Assembly (NCBI RefSeq): GCF_000337615.1
Contig: NZ_AOII01000015.1
Span: forward strand, 1-34,399
DNA length: 34,399 nucleotides
DNA from: Natrinema pallidum DSM 3751
GTDB taxonomy: Archaea; Halobacteriota; Halobacteria; Halobacteriales; Natrialbaceae
Direction: 5' to 3'
Shown here: in pieces, positions 8,514 to 16,651 of the stretch
Position numbering within the stretch: the first letter of the stretch is position 1
How the letters are laid out: every line of letters begins with the position of its first letter
Position numbers and translations under genes: made by a program
The notes under the pieces: model-generated
Told to the model about the DNA's origin: nothing
The model's input: only the letters and a program-made list of their open reading frames with translations
The model's database searches: none

Positions 8514-9356
8514 ATGGAACTGCTGGAGCGCCGACGGGCGCTGATCGAGGAGCGTCTCGTCGAGGTAGTCGAGGGGGTTGAACCCGAGACGCTCAGCGAC
8601 GAACTGCGCCACGTTGCGCTCTCGGGCGGCAAGCGCGTCCGTCCGATGGTAACGCTACTGGCCTGTGAGACGGTCGGCGGGCGGGCCGAGGACGCCGTCG
8701 AGTTCGGCGTCGGTATCGAACTCGTCCACAGCGCCTCGCTCGTCGTCGACGACATCATCGATCGCTCGGAACTGCGACGCGGAACGACCAGCGCCTGGGC
8801 CGAGTTCGGACACGGGCCGGCGATCATTACCAGCGATGGGCTGTTGGGCGAGGCGTTCGCCCTCTTTTCGGCGAATCCAGATGCGACGCGCGTCGTCGCC
8901 GAAGCGATGGTCGAACTCGGTGTCGGCGAGGCGACCGAACTGTCGGCCGAACCCACCAACGAAGACGAGTACATGACGTTAGCCCGTCGAAAAACCGGTG
9001 CGCTGTTCCGGGCCGCGGCCGAGCTCGGGGCGATCGCCGCCGACTCCGACCCCGTCACCGTCGAGGCCCTCGGCGAATACGCCGAACGGGTCGGGGTCGC
9101 CTTCCAGATCAGGGACGACGTCTTAGACGCCGTCGCCGATCCCGACGAACTCGGCAAGCCGACCGGCCACGACGCCGCCTTGGAGCGCCCGTCGGTCGTT
9201 CAGGTGACGGATCTCACGCCCGACGAGGCGAACGCCCACGCCCGGCAGGAAGCCGACCGGGCGATCGACGCCCTGGATCGGGTCGAGGTCGCCGATCCCG
9301 ACGCACGACAGTATCTCCTCGATCTCGCCGAATTCGTCGTCGAGCGGGACCAATAG
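8514..9356 (+). CDS. short-form polyprenyl diphosphate synthase
   Basis: 280 residues, shorter than the usual 320-350. The first Asp-rich motif is DDIID (79-83) with the downstream arginines (ELRRG), and the second is DDVLD (201-205). The GGKRVRP substrate-binding loop is at 38-44 and KTG at 160-162. It condenses isopentenyl diphosphate onto an allylic diphosphate. In haloarchaea the products feed C20/C25 lipids, carotenoids or menaquinone side chains. Two oddities stand out. The residue five before the first motif is alanine (A74), where short-chain enzymes often have an aromatic. The late GKxxGxD...GKxT motif reads GKPTGHDAALERPS, so the second GKxT is lost. Chain length cannot be set from sequence alone. 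I chose ATG 8514 over an adjacent in-frame GTG (8511). Confidence 0.85.
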   Translation: MELLERRRALIEERLVEVVEGVEPETLSDELRHVALSGGKRVRPMVTLLACETVGGRAEDAVEFGVGIELVHSASLVVDDIIDRSELRRGTTSAWAEFGHGPAIITSDGLLGEAFALFSANPDATRVVAEAMVELGVGEATELSAEPTNEDEYMTLARRKTGALFRAAAELGAIAADSDPVTVEALGEYAERVGVAFQIRDDVLDAVADPDELGKPTGHDAALERPSVVQVTDLTPDEANAHARQEADRAIDALDRVEVADPDARQYLLDLAEFVVERDQ

Positions 9357-9401
9357 CCGGTGTGACGACACGGTTGGCAGCGTCTCGAGCGACCGACCGG
9401 A

Positions 9402-10517
9402 TCAGACGCGTTCGGCCCCGCGCCGTCCGTCGTCCCGATCCGCGTCCGAGAACCGCGACTCCGCGACGGCGAACGTGAGCGTACTCACGATCCCGAGCAG
9501 CGTGCCCGCCGTCAGCGACGCCGCGAGATACGTGATCGCGACTCTCTCGAGGAAGAACGCGCTCACCGCGTGGAGGACGACCGCGATCGAGAGCACGTAA
9601 AACGGCGCGTTCAGATAGCGCCACTCGAGCGAGCCGGCGATGTACTCGTCGGTGATCTGGCCGAGACTGGTGGTCAGCCCCGCGGCGGCGAACCAGAGAA
9701 TCGCGCCGTTGACCAGTGCCGCGAGCATGACCGGTACGTCGAGGTCCCCCGTGGTCGAGTCGCGCACCGACTCGAGGGTTTCCATCCCGCTGACGCCGCC
9801 GAGGACGAACAGCGCCGCGGCGACGACGTACGCCAGCAGCGTCGTGCGGCCGGCATACAGCGAGTGACGGGCGCGCTCGGCGGTGGCATCCAGTCGATCG
9901 CCGAGGCACAGCCCGCGAGAGATGAGGTACAAGCCGAGTAACGCCGACGTCGTCCCCAGCACGAACCCGGGCATCTCCAGTACGGAGCCGACCAGTGCGA
10001 GCGGGTAGATCAACAGGAGAATCCCGAGGGGAATGAGTATCGTCCCGCGCGTTTCGGGGTCGTCTAACACCTGCTTGATCGTGTAGTACATCGATTCCAA
10101 GTTCTGTGCCTGTCGGACGACGACTCGCCGGACGCCGTCGATGGGGACGCGCGAGCGGATGATCGGGATGACGGATTCGTCCTGTGCGCCGTCCGTGACC
10201 ACGAGGGCGGTGACGTCTTCCGCGGTCGAGAGGCTTGCGAGGACGGTATCGACTTCGTCGCCGACTTCGCGGTTGGCGCTGACGTCGCCCTGATCGTTCC
10301 CGGTGACGACGGCGACCTCGACGCTTTCCTCGCGGTCGGCGAGATCGTCGTAGATGTGCAAGCCCTGAAAGATGACGTTGACGTCCGAGTCCTCCGGATC
10401 GGCGGTCGCGAGGGCGATGGCCGCCTCTTCGACGGGCTCGCGGCCGGTGACCGGCGTCGAAAAGCCGGTCTTGCGGCCGAGATCGTCGTCGAGATCGACA
10501 CAGAGGACCAACAGCAT
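9402..10517 (-). CDS. DUF373 family membrane protein
   Basis: 371 residues. The N-terminal ~145 residues form a soluble domain that starts LVLCVDLDDDLGRKTG and contains EEAAIALATADPEDSDVN. This is the conserved start of the archaeal DUF373 family. The remainder holds five to six hydrophobic helices, from about residue 158 (TILIPLGILLLIYPLALVGS) to the C-terminus (LAASLTAGTLLGIVSTLTFA). The function is unknown. The Asp-rich N-terminus (DLDDDLG) suggests metal or nucleotide binding, but that is inference. The start is ATG 10517, with an AAATA box about 28 nt upstream (10541-10549). It converges with the polyprenyl synthase gene. Confidence 0.85.
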   Translation of the reverse strand: MLLVLCVDLDDDLGRKTGFSTPVTGREPVEEAAIALATADPEDSDVNVIFQGLHIYDDLADREESVEVAVVTGNDQGDVSANREVGDEVDTVLASLSTAEDVTALVVTDGAQDESVIPIIRSRVPIDGVRRVVVRQAQNLESMYYTIKQVLDDPETRGTILIPLGILLLIYPLALVGSVLEMPGFVLGTTSALLGLYLISRGLCLGDRLDATAERARHSLYAGRTTLLAYVVAAALFVLGGVSGMETLESVRDSTTGDLDVPVMLAALVNGAILWFAAAGLTTSLGQITDEYIAGSLEWRYLNAPFYVLSIAVVLHAVSAFFLERVAITYLAASLTAGTLLGIVSTLTFAVAESRFSDADRDDGRRGAERV

Positions 10518-10689
10518 CGCCTCGTAGTTGCACGCCGCGGTATTTCTCTCTTCTGGACGACGGAATCGAAGCCGCCGCGAGCGGGAGGTGCCCGGTCCGT
10601 ACGTCGTGTACTCATTCCTTCCCGTCCGGGGTCCGAAATCGTGCCTGAGACGTCGCTCGGTCGTCGAGGAGAGCAGGTCGCGGACCGCG

Positions 10690-11124
10690 TCAGCGGACGT
10701 CGCTCCCGCAGTCGGCGCGGTGGCTCTCGACGGCGGTTTCGATTCGGGCCGCCAACTCGTCGTACTGGTCGGTTCCCGACCCTTTCCGGACGTAGTCGGT
10801 GACGCCGGCCGAGATCGCCTCGTCTGCGATCTCCGCGGACCCGGCCCCCGTAAACAGGAGAAACGGAACGTCGAGGTCCCGGTCCCGCATCGCCGCGACC
10901 AACGCGAGGCCGTCCATGCCGGGCATGTCGTAATCGCTGACGACGCAGTCGATCCCGTGATCGGGGTCGGTATCGCACTCGCCGTCGACGATCGCCAGCA
11001 CTTCGCCTCCGGTTTCGGCGGTCGTCACGACGATATCGTCGTCGCGCCGCTCGAGAACGGTCGCCGTCAACTCGCGGTAGTGGGGGTCGTCGTCGATACA
11101 GAGGACGTGAATCCCCGATGACAT
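10690..11124 (-). CDS. stand-alone response regulator receiver protein
   Basis: 144 residues, a single receiver (CheY-like) domain with no output domain. The acidic pocket is IDDDP (D11-D13), the phospho-acceptor is Asp64 (in VVSDYDMPGMDG), the conserved Thr lies in LLFTGAGS, and the conserved Lys lies in DYVRKGSG. Single-domain receivers relay phosphate from histidine kinases. No kinase gene is adjacent, so the partner is unknown. I chose ATG 11124 (MSSGIHVLCIDDD) over an earlier in-frame start because a CTATTATAT box (11150-11159, minus strand) lies 30 nt upstream of it. The gene is divergent from the radical SAM gene. Confidence 0.86.
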   Translation of the reverse strand: MSSGIHVLCIDDDPHYRELTATVLERRDDDIVVTTAETGGEVLAIVDGECDTDPDHGIDCVVSDYDMPGMDGLALVAAMRDRDLDVPFLLFTGAGSAEIADEAISAGVTDYVRKGSGTDQYDELAARIETAVESHRADCGSDVR

Positions 11125-11149
11125 CGGATGCGGTACATTCCGTTGCAGT

Positions 11150-11159
11150 GATATAATAG
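11150..11159 (-). promoter_or_regulatory. TATA box for receiver gene
   Basis: On the minus strand CTATTATAT is centred 30 nt before ATG 11124, a leaderless arrangement. Confidence 0.52.
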
Positions 11160-11221
11160 CGTCGGTGGACCCTCGCTGATTTCGCACGGCTTTTGAGGCT
11201 CGGGCGGATATGTTCCCTCGA

Positions 11222-12217
11222 ATGATCTCGAAGGGCTGTGAGCAGTGCGCGAAAGGTGGGAAAATGGTGCTGTTCGTCTACGGTTACTGCGACCAGCGCG
11301 ACTGCTTTTACTGCCCGCTCGGCGAGAACCGCAAGAACGTCACCGATGTCTACGCCAACGAACGACTCGTCGAGAGCGACGACGACGTCCTCACCGAAGC
11401 CCACCGGATGGATGCACTGGGGACGTCGATTACCGGTGGCGAACCCCAGGAGGCCCTCGGTCGGACCTGTCACTACCTCGAGCTCCTCAAAGACGAGTTC
11501 GGCGAGGACCACCACACTCACCTCTACACCGGCATCACCGGCGGCCGCGAGAACATGCGTCGGCTCTCGGAGGCCGGCTTGGACGAAATCCGGTTCCACC
11601 CGCCCTACGAACAGTGGGGAGACCTCCACGGGACCGAATGGGAGGAGATCCTCCACATCGCCCGCGAAGAAGGGCTGACCCCCGCGTTCGAAATCCCCGG
11701 TATCCGCGCCGAAGCGGAGTTCCTCGAGTTCTTGGACGAGGGCGCGGCCGAGTTCTGTAACATCAACGAGTTCGAGATGAGCGACGGGAACTACCGCCGA
11801 ATGCAGGAACAGGGGTACGAACTCAAGGAAGACCACATGAGTGCCGTCGACGGCTCCCGCGAGGAGATCCTCGACGTGATGGGCGACCACGAGAAGGTTT
11901 ACTTCTGTACCTCCGTCTTCAAGGACGCGGCCCAGCACCGCCGCCGTCTCAAGCGCATGGCCCGCAACATCCGTCGCGAGTTCGACGACGTCACCGACGA
12001 CGGCACGCTCGTCTACGGCAAGACCCACGCCGACCCCGCGGCATTCGAAGCCCTGGGCGTCCCCGAGGAGTTTTACACCGTCAAAACCGACCACGTCGAG
12101 GTCGCCTGGTGGCTCCTAGAGGAGATGATCGAGGACGGCGATCTCGAGGACGGCGAGATCGTCGAACAGTATCCGACTTACGACGGACAAGTGGTCGAGC
12201 GGACGCCCCTCGCCTAA
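11222..12217 (+). CDS. radical SAM protein with CX4CX2C motif
   Basis: 331 residues. It resembles the archaeal group related to pyruvate-formate-lyase-activating enzymes (KMVLFVYGYC...CFYCPLGENRKN). The cluster cysteines are C23, C28 and C31, so the spacing is CX4CX2C rather than the canonical CX3CX2C. A further pair, C6 and C9, precedes them. The SAM-binding GGE motif is ITGGEP (GGE at 72-74). Later cysteines occur in EFCNINEF and YFCTS. The family is uncharacterised, and the protein likely makes a 5'-deoxyadenosyl radical; the substrate is unknown. I chose ATG 11222 (MISKGCEQC), the conserved family start. A TTTTGA box at 11191-11196 lies about 28 nt upstream. An in-frame ATG at 11210 would be too close to that box. 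Confidence 0.87.
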   Translation: MISKGCEQCAKGGKMVLFVYGYCDQRDCFYCPLGENRKNVTDVYANERLVESDDDVLTEAHRMDALGTSITGGEPQEALGRTCHYLELLKDEFGEDHHTHLYTGITGGRENMRRLSEAGLDEIRFHPPYEQWGDLHGTEWEEILHIAREEGLTPAFEIPGIRAEAEFLEFLDEGAAEFCNINEFEMSDGNYRRMQEQGYELKEDHMSAVDGSREEILDVMGDHEKVYFCTSVFKDAAQHRRRLKRMARNIRREFDDVTDDGTLVYGKTHADPAAFEALGVPEEFYTVKTDHVEVAWWLLEEMIEDGDLEDGEIVEQYPTYDGQVVERTPLA

Positions 12218-12505
12218 GTACTGCGAGCGAACAGCGCGGCCGAACGGCTTTGTCGCGGACGGTTCGAGCCGTGCGACCGCCGCTGTCGAATCCTCGACGA
12301 GGGAGCAGCGGGCGACTCGGGACGACGTCCGATCACGGACCGGCCTGGCGGGAACGTTTTTGCACAGTATAAGCACCGTCCCACAGTGGCCAACGCAAGA
12401 GCACGGCCGTTTCAAATCCGCTCAGTCTCGTTTCCGGACTGAACGGGGACGCTGTCGCTTAGCGAGGCTGTAATAATCCGGGCCGGACCGGAACGCCGGA
12501 GTACG
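12218..12505. other. intergenic region, no gene seen
   Basis: 288 nt between the radical SAM gene and a lipoprotein gene. A TTTTTGCACAGTATAAG stretch near 12358-12374 looks promoter-like but no gene starts soon after it. GTAATAATC at 12469-12477 lies about 30 nt before ATG 12506 and is the likelier promoter of the lipoprotein gene. Confidence 0.4.
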
Positions 12506-13186
12506 ATGCATTTCCGAACTGTCGCCGTCGTCGCCGTCGCACTGCTCGTGGCACTTTCCGGGTGCAGCGCCCTCGGGGGCTCGCAAACGGACGGGCCATC
12601 GACCGGCTCCGACGCCGAGACGGACCCGCTAAACGGGACCGAGACGGACGCGGATGGGGCCGATGATATCGAATCCGTCGCCGGCGACGCCGATCCGAAC
12701 GGAACTGACGACGACACGGACGCGGACAGCGGAGATAACACCGCAGAGGCGGCGTGGCAGCCGCCCGAGGAACCGAACCGTCCGCTGGAAGACAAGCGCG
12801 AGGATCGGATTCAGTCCGTCACGTTCGTCGACAAGGAACCCGCAGCGAACGGCGACGGCTACTCGAGTTTTACCCTCGAGATCGTCGCCAACACCAGCAT
12901 GGAGTCCGTCGATCCGCCGGAACACGGCGACGTGATCGGAGAACCGTACTTCTTCGTCAAGATCAACGAAGACGAGCAGAAGCTCGTCGAACGGACGGAC
13001 CAGGTTCGAATGGACGAGAACGGAACGTATCGCATCGACGTTCGGCCGGCCGGTCTCGAGGAGTTCGGTGCTGGCCCGCTGACCGTCGAAGTCTTCCTGA
13101 TGGACGAGGACAAGGATTGGGACGATATCTACGACGCCGTGGGCAGGGAGATTCAGTACGCCCCGGATGGGGGCACGACGGCTTGA
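12506..13186 (+). CDS. lipoprotein of unknown function
   Basis: 226 residues. A Sec-type signal peptide (MHFRTVAVVAVALLVALSGC) ends in a lipobox with Cys20. Residues ~25-85 are an acidic low-complexity linker rich in Asp/Thr/Gly, typical of haloarchaeal surface lipoproteins. The remaining ~130 residues form a compact beta-rich domain (SVTFVDKEP, then SFTLEIVANTSMESVDPP and YFFVKINEDEQKLVERT). I do not recognise a family. It is likely anchored outside the membrane. It converges with the membrane-anchored winged-helix gene. Confidence 0.75.
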   Translation: MHFRTVAVVAVALLVALSGCSALGGSQTDGPSTGSDAETDPLNGTETDADGADDIESVAGDADPNGTDDDTDADSGDNTAEAAWQPPEEPNRPLEDKREDRIQSVTFVDKEPAANGDGYSSFTLEIVANTSMESVDPPEHGDVIGEPYFFVKINEDEQKLVERTDQVRMDENGTYRIDVRPAGLEEFGAGPLTVEVFLMDEDKDWDDIYDAVGREIQYAPDGGTTA

Positions 13187-13337
13187 GTGCGACCGCCGAC
13201 GAGTCGGAACCGAGCGAGAGCGCCGCGTCTACCTGAACCGTCACGATCGACCGCAAGCGGTCGTCGGCTCGAGTGTGCAGTGCGTTTCGGGACGGGATGA
13301 TCGGTGACGGCCACGGATCGACCGTTCTCCACGAGGC

Positions 13338-14630
13338 TCAGTCGATCTCGGTCGGGTCGACGCCCGGTAACGTGATGAGGTTCTCCCGGCCGATCCTGAG
13401 CTTCTCGATCTCGTCGTCGTCGGCCATCTTCGAGAGCAGTTGGGAGACCTTGGCGTTCGACCAGCCGGTCTCGGTAACGATCGTCCCCTGTTTCATCCGC
13501 CCGCCGTTCTGTTTGAGCAAGCGGAGGACGCGCTCTTCGTCGCTCAACAGTTCGGGATCGATCTCGTCTTCGACAGACTCCTCGAACTCGAGGTGGGTAC
13601 CCGGTTCGGGACCGTTGGTGGCCGGGTCGGCCGCCGCGGACGCGACCGCTTCGGAACCGCCGGCTCGATCGGCTGTCGGGCTTTCGCGGTCGTCTCCGGT
13701 ATCCTCGCCGAGTCTCGCAAGGATGCCGAACGACGAGAGGCGGTCGGCCGAGATCGGGACGTCGAGCGTTCGTTGCGTGAGCAGATACACGGCGCCACCG
13801 ACGACGATTACGAGGCCGAGCACGGCGGCGAGCAGCCAGCCGCCGCCCGAAAAGAGGAGAGGGCCCTGACCGGCACCTGCGAGAATCGTCATCTGGAGAC
13901 CGTCCGGGCCGAACTCGTGGGGGCCGTCCCAGACGAGCGCACCGTCTTCCGTCCCTGTCGGTGCGTCGACGAAGCCGTAGTTCGGCGGCGGCTCGACGAC
14001 GAGGCGCTGACCGGCCCCCAGCGTCTGGATTACGTTCCGATCAGCCGCTTGGAACGAATCGCCGACGCGAATCCGATCCCCGTCGACGGTAGCGAAGTTC
14101 GTCCACGTAAACGAGTAGGAGATGACACCGATCCGATCAACCGTCCCGTCCGAGTCCTGATCCGATTCGTCGCGCTCTTCGATTCGAGGGTCGTCCCACC
14201 CTTCGTTTTCGACCGACATCTCGCGCCCGGTCGCCTCGGATACGATGCCCACGTATTGCATGAACAATCGAGGGTCGTACGAAGCGTCTCGGTGTCCCGA
14301 GACGACCGCGTCGGCGTACTCGTCGAACGTTTGCGCATCGGTATCGCTCGTCAGACGGAAGCGACTCTCGACCGTCCATTCGGCGTTCCCGGACTCGGTG
14401 ATTCGAACGTTGATGATCTGCCGGGTGTCGGGTCGCTCGAGCGAAGGTGGTGTGACTGCGGCCGAGGTGGCGGTCGGCGACTCGAGGGCGGAGACGTGAG
14501 GGGAGGGCGCTGGCGGGGACCGCTCGTCCGTCGGGTGGGACTGACCCGACGGCGTTGCGGCCACTGCCCCCAGCGTGGTCGTAGCGAGGAGGACCGCGAG
14601 GGCGAGTGTGGCGGCAGTGGACATCCGCAT
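13338..14630 (-). CDS. membrane-anchored winged-helix transcriptional regulator
   Basis: 430 residues. The layout is: a signal peptide (residues 1 to ~28), an extracellular beta-rich domain to ~255 (IINVRITESGNAEWTVESRF), one TM helix at about 256-283 (GGWLLAAVLGLVIVVGGAVY), and a cytoplasmic C-terminus. That C-terminus ends in a winged helix (LLSDEERVLRLLKQNGGRMK, then ETGWSNAKVSQLLSKM). The HTH resembles the IclR/MarR-like wing found in archaeal membrane regulators. The topology suggests a one-component sensor with an outside sensing domain and an inside DNA-binding domain. I chose ATG 14630 (MRMSTAATL), where the signal peptide begins. An earlier in-frame GTG (14666) would place an odd FFPPGN leader before it. 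The gene is divergent from the secreted protein at 14800, and two inverted repeats lie between them. Confidence 0.83.
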   Translation of the reverse strand: MRMSTAATLALAVLLATTTLGAVAATPSGQSHPTDERSPPAPSPHVSALESPTATSAAVTPPSLERPDTRQIINVRITESGNAEWTVESRFRLTSDTDAQTFDEYADAVVSGHRDASYDPRLFMQYVGIVSEATGREMSVENEGWDDPRIEERDESDQDSDGTVDRIGVISYSFTWTNFATVDGDRIRVGDSFQAADRNVIQTLGAGQRLVVEPPPNYGFVDAPTGTEDGALVWDGPHEFGPDGLQMTILAGAGQGPLLFSGGGWLLAAVLGLVIVVGGAVYLLTQRTLDVPISADRLSSFGILARLGEDTGDDRESPTADRAGGSEAVASAAADPATNGPEPGTHLEFEESVEDEIDPELLSDEERVLRLLKQNGGRMKQGTIVTETGWSNAKVSQLLSKMADDDEIEKLRIGRENLITLPGVDPTEID

Positions 14631-14646
14631 GCGTATCAACGGGTGG

Positions 14647-14679
14647 TTTCCCGGGGGAAAAAACACTTTCCATCGGAAA
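14647..14679. promoter_or_regulatory. two tandem inverted repeats (candidate operators)
   Basis: TTTCCCGGGGGAAA at 14647-14660 is a perfect 6-2-6 inverted repeat. TTTCCATCGGAAA at 14667-14679 is a 5-3-5 repeat. Their starts are 20 bp apart (about two helical turns), and both have TTTCC...GGAAA arms. They lie just upstream of the regulator start at 14630, next to a TTTTATTTT stretch (minus strand, about 14676-14684) that may be its TATA box. A third half-site, TTTCCCGGGC, occurs at 14708-14717. Confidence 0.45.
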
Positions 14680-14768
14680 ATAAAACGTTACCGACGGCGC
14701 TAACGGGTTTCCCGGGCGGTAAGCAGGTGATTAAAAGCAGTCCCAGCTGCTCGTTTGGAGACGACCTG

Positions 14769-14777
14769 TTTTTGTAT
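14769..14777 (+). promoter_or_regulatory. TATA box for the secreted-protein gene
   Basis: TTTTTGTAT is centred 27 nt before ATG 14800, a leaderless arrangement. Confidence 0.48.
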
Positions 14778-14799
14778 CAAGAGCCCGTACGGAGTGGCG

Positions 14800-16020
14800 A
14801 TGACCAACGCGACCCCCGCCCTCCTCGCGTTGCTTCTCGTCCTCTCCGTGCCCGCGATAACGATCGTTGCGGCCGGGCCTGCTGACGGGGGTAACAGCGC
14901 CGTAGAGACGGTGCGGCTGCAAACGTCGCCCTCCCAGACGCCGACGGCGGTCAACAATACGACCAACAGACTCCCGCTCAGCGGCGAGGTCCGAAGCGAG
15001 TACACCGAGTACGGACCGGACCTCGGAACGGCGCTTGCGAGCGCGGACGACCAGCTCCGGGTCGACCACGACCAGTATACCATCGTCGATAGCGAGTTCG
15101 ACGATGCGACGGGCGAGGAACGAAAAGCGATGATTCAGGCGGCCTACGACCGACTCAAGGACCGAGCGAACGAACTCGAGCAACGCGAACGCAACGTAAC
15201 GAAGGCACACGCCGCCGGCGAGCGGTCGTCGGCGGAACTCCTCCGGACGCTGTTACGCAATCACAACGAGGCGGCGATGCTGTCGCGTGATCTCGAGGAA
15301 CTGGGTAACCGAGCGGATCAGGTGCCGGGCTATTCGCTGTCGGGGAGCCGAACCCGTGCGACCCATACGACGCTCGATGCGCACCGAACGCCGCTCCGAT
15401 CGACGCTCGGACGACTGTCCGAACGGCCGACCGACAACGTTCAGTACGATGTCGTCGTCTCGACCTCATCGACCGGCTACAGCGTCGCGATGATGGATGG
15501 CAATCAGTACGTCGTCGAAACGAGCCGGTTCGATAACCGCGACGAATCGGCACCGGACCAGTTCGAAAGCGGCGAGGCGTACGATCACATCGGCGACCTC
15601 TACCCGTGGGCGAGCGAGTTCGGCCCGTCCTTCCAGGATAACAGCCCCGGATACTACTGGGCGGACGTGGGACACGACCACGGTCGCCTCGAGTTCTACT
15701 TCGACAGCGGAACGGGTGACGTCTACCGCGAAATACAGGAGCTGTCCGTCTCGTCGCTTCCGACCGACGAAGACCGGACCTGGATCAGCAGCGGGCTCAA
15801 GCTGACGATGACCGAGACGGCTGCGGGCGGACCAGTGAAGGTGACGGTGGTCGACGCGGAGACCGGTGAACCCGTACGGGCAACCGTCTCCGTCGATGGC
15901 ATCGAAGTCGGCGAGACCGACGACGGGACCCACTGGGTCGTGCGGCCACTCGGTCCCAGCGAGGTCACAGTGGAAACGGACGCCGGGAGCGTCAACGCGA
16001 CGATCGACGCTGTCTTCTGA
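14800..16020 (+). CDS. secreted/surface protein of unknown function
   Basis: 406 residues. A Sec signal peptide (TPALLALLLVLSVPAITIVAA) is followed by a Thr/Ser-rich stretch and a charged, probably coiled-coil region at about 95-180 (KAMIQAAYDRLKDRANELEQ). A middle domain of unknown type is rich in Tyr/Trp/Asp (YPWASEFGPSFQDNSPGYYW). The last ~65 residues form a carboxypeptidase-regulatory/Ig-like beta-sandwich (VKVTVVDAETGEPVRATVSV). Such C-terminal modules occur in surface proteins. I see no C-terminal TM anchor or PGF-CTERM sorting signal, so it may be secreted or held by partners. It is probably controlled by the divergent membrane regulator. The start at 14800 is supported by the signal peptide and the TATA box. 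Confidence 0.78.
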   Translation: MTNATPALLALLLVLSVPAITIVAAGPADGGNSAVETVRLQTSPSQTPTAVNNTTNRLPLSGEVRSEYTEYGPDLGTALASADDQLRVDHDQYTIVDSEFDDATGEERKAMIQAAYDRLKDRANELEQRERNVTKAHAAGERSSAELLRTLLRNHNEAAMLSRDLEELGNRADQVPGYSLSGSRTRATHTTLDAHRTPLRSTLGRLSERPTDNVQYDVVVSTSSTGYSVAMMDGNQYVVETSRFDNRDESAPDQFESGEAYDHIGDLYPWASEFGPSFQDNSPGYYWADVGHDHGRLEFYFDSGTGDVYREIQELSVSSLPTDEDRTWISSGLKLTMTETAAGGPVKVTVVDAETGEPVRATVSVDGIEVGETDDGTHWVVRPLGPSEVTVETDAGSVNATIDAVF

Positions 16021-16093
16021 TCGGGCTCCCGGGAGCGGACGAACGGGGCGAGAGCCATTCGGAGCCGGACACTCGATCCCCACCGCGACCTGA

Positions 16094-16102
16094 GATTTTT
16101 AC
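16094..16102 (+). promoter_or_regulatory. TATA box for the pilin-like gene
   Basis: GATTTTTAC is centred about 29 nt before GTG 16127. It supports a leaderless GTG start. Confidence 0.55.
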
Positions 16103-16126
16103 GGGAACGAGCGACCAGAGCGGACC

Positions 16127-16636
16127 GTGAACCGAACGCGGGACCGTCGCGGCACGCGGCCAGCGGTATCGGCGGGCGGACGCGCCGTCAGTCCGGTCGT
16201 CGGAGTCGTTCTATTACTCATACTCACCGTTGCGCTCGGGGCCGTCGTCGCCGTCGGTGTCAACACCTGGGCGCTCGAGTCGCCCGAGCCGACGGCGAGC
16301 TTCGAACTCTCGGTCGACGGGGAGCGCTCGATGATCGCGATCGAACACGTCGCCGGGGAGCGCATCGACGTCGAGTCGCTGTCGGTAACGATCGCGGTAA
16401 ACGGGCGCGCACTGAGCGCGCAGCCGCCGGTTCCGTTCGTCGGCGCGAGCGGGTTTGACGGGACTCCGGACGGGCCGTTCAACTCGAGGGCTGATTCGGA
16501 CTGGACGGCTGGAGAGCGGGCCGCGGTCTCGGTCGCGGATACCAACACCCCGGCCCTCGGGACGGGGGACTCGGTTTCCGTGACCCTCGCCGTCGACGGG
16601 CAGCGGATCGCCGCCCTCGAGACGACGGCAACCTGA
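16127..16636 (+). CDS. archaeal type IV pilin-like protein
   Basis: 169 residues from a GTG start. The N-terminus is a class III prepilin signal: a basic leader, then GGRAVSPVVGVVLLLILTVA, in which the prepilin peptidase PibD would cut just before the hydrophobic helix. The AVSPVVGVVLLLILTVALGA core is the hallmark of haloarchaeal pilin N-termini. The ~125-residue beta-rich head (FELSVDGERSMIAIEHVAGE) is variable in this family. Only one pilin gene is present, with no assembly ATPase or PilC-like gene nearby, so any pilus would be assembled by machinery encoded elsewhere. The TATA box fits the GTG start. Confidence 0.88.
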   Translation: MNRTRDRRGTRPAVSAGGRAVSPVVGVVLLLILTVALGAVVAVGVNTWALESPEPTASFELSVDGERSMIAIEHVAGERIDVESLSVTIAVNGRALSAQPPVPFVGASGFDGTPDGPFNSRADSDWTAGERAAVSVADTNTPALGTGDSVSVTLAVDGQRIAALETTAT

Positions 16637-16651
16637 GACGGGGTTCGTCGC

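Noticed and set aside
10064..12094. 676-residue minus-strand open frame
   Set aside because: It is a shadow of the radical SAM, receiver and DUF373 genes, with Arg-rich low-complexity content and no domain.
12358..12374. promoter-like TTTTTGCACAGTATAAG
   Set aside because: No gene or RNA starts 25-60 nt downstream, so it was not called a promoter.
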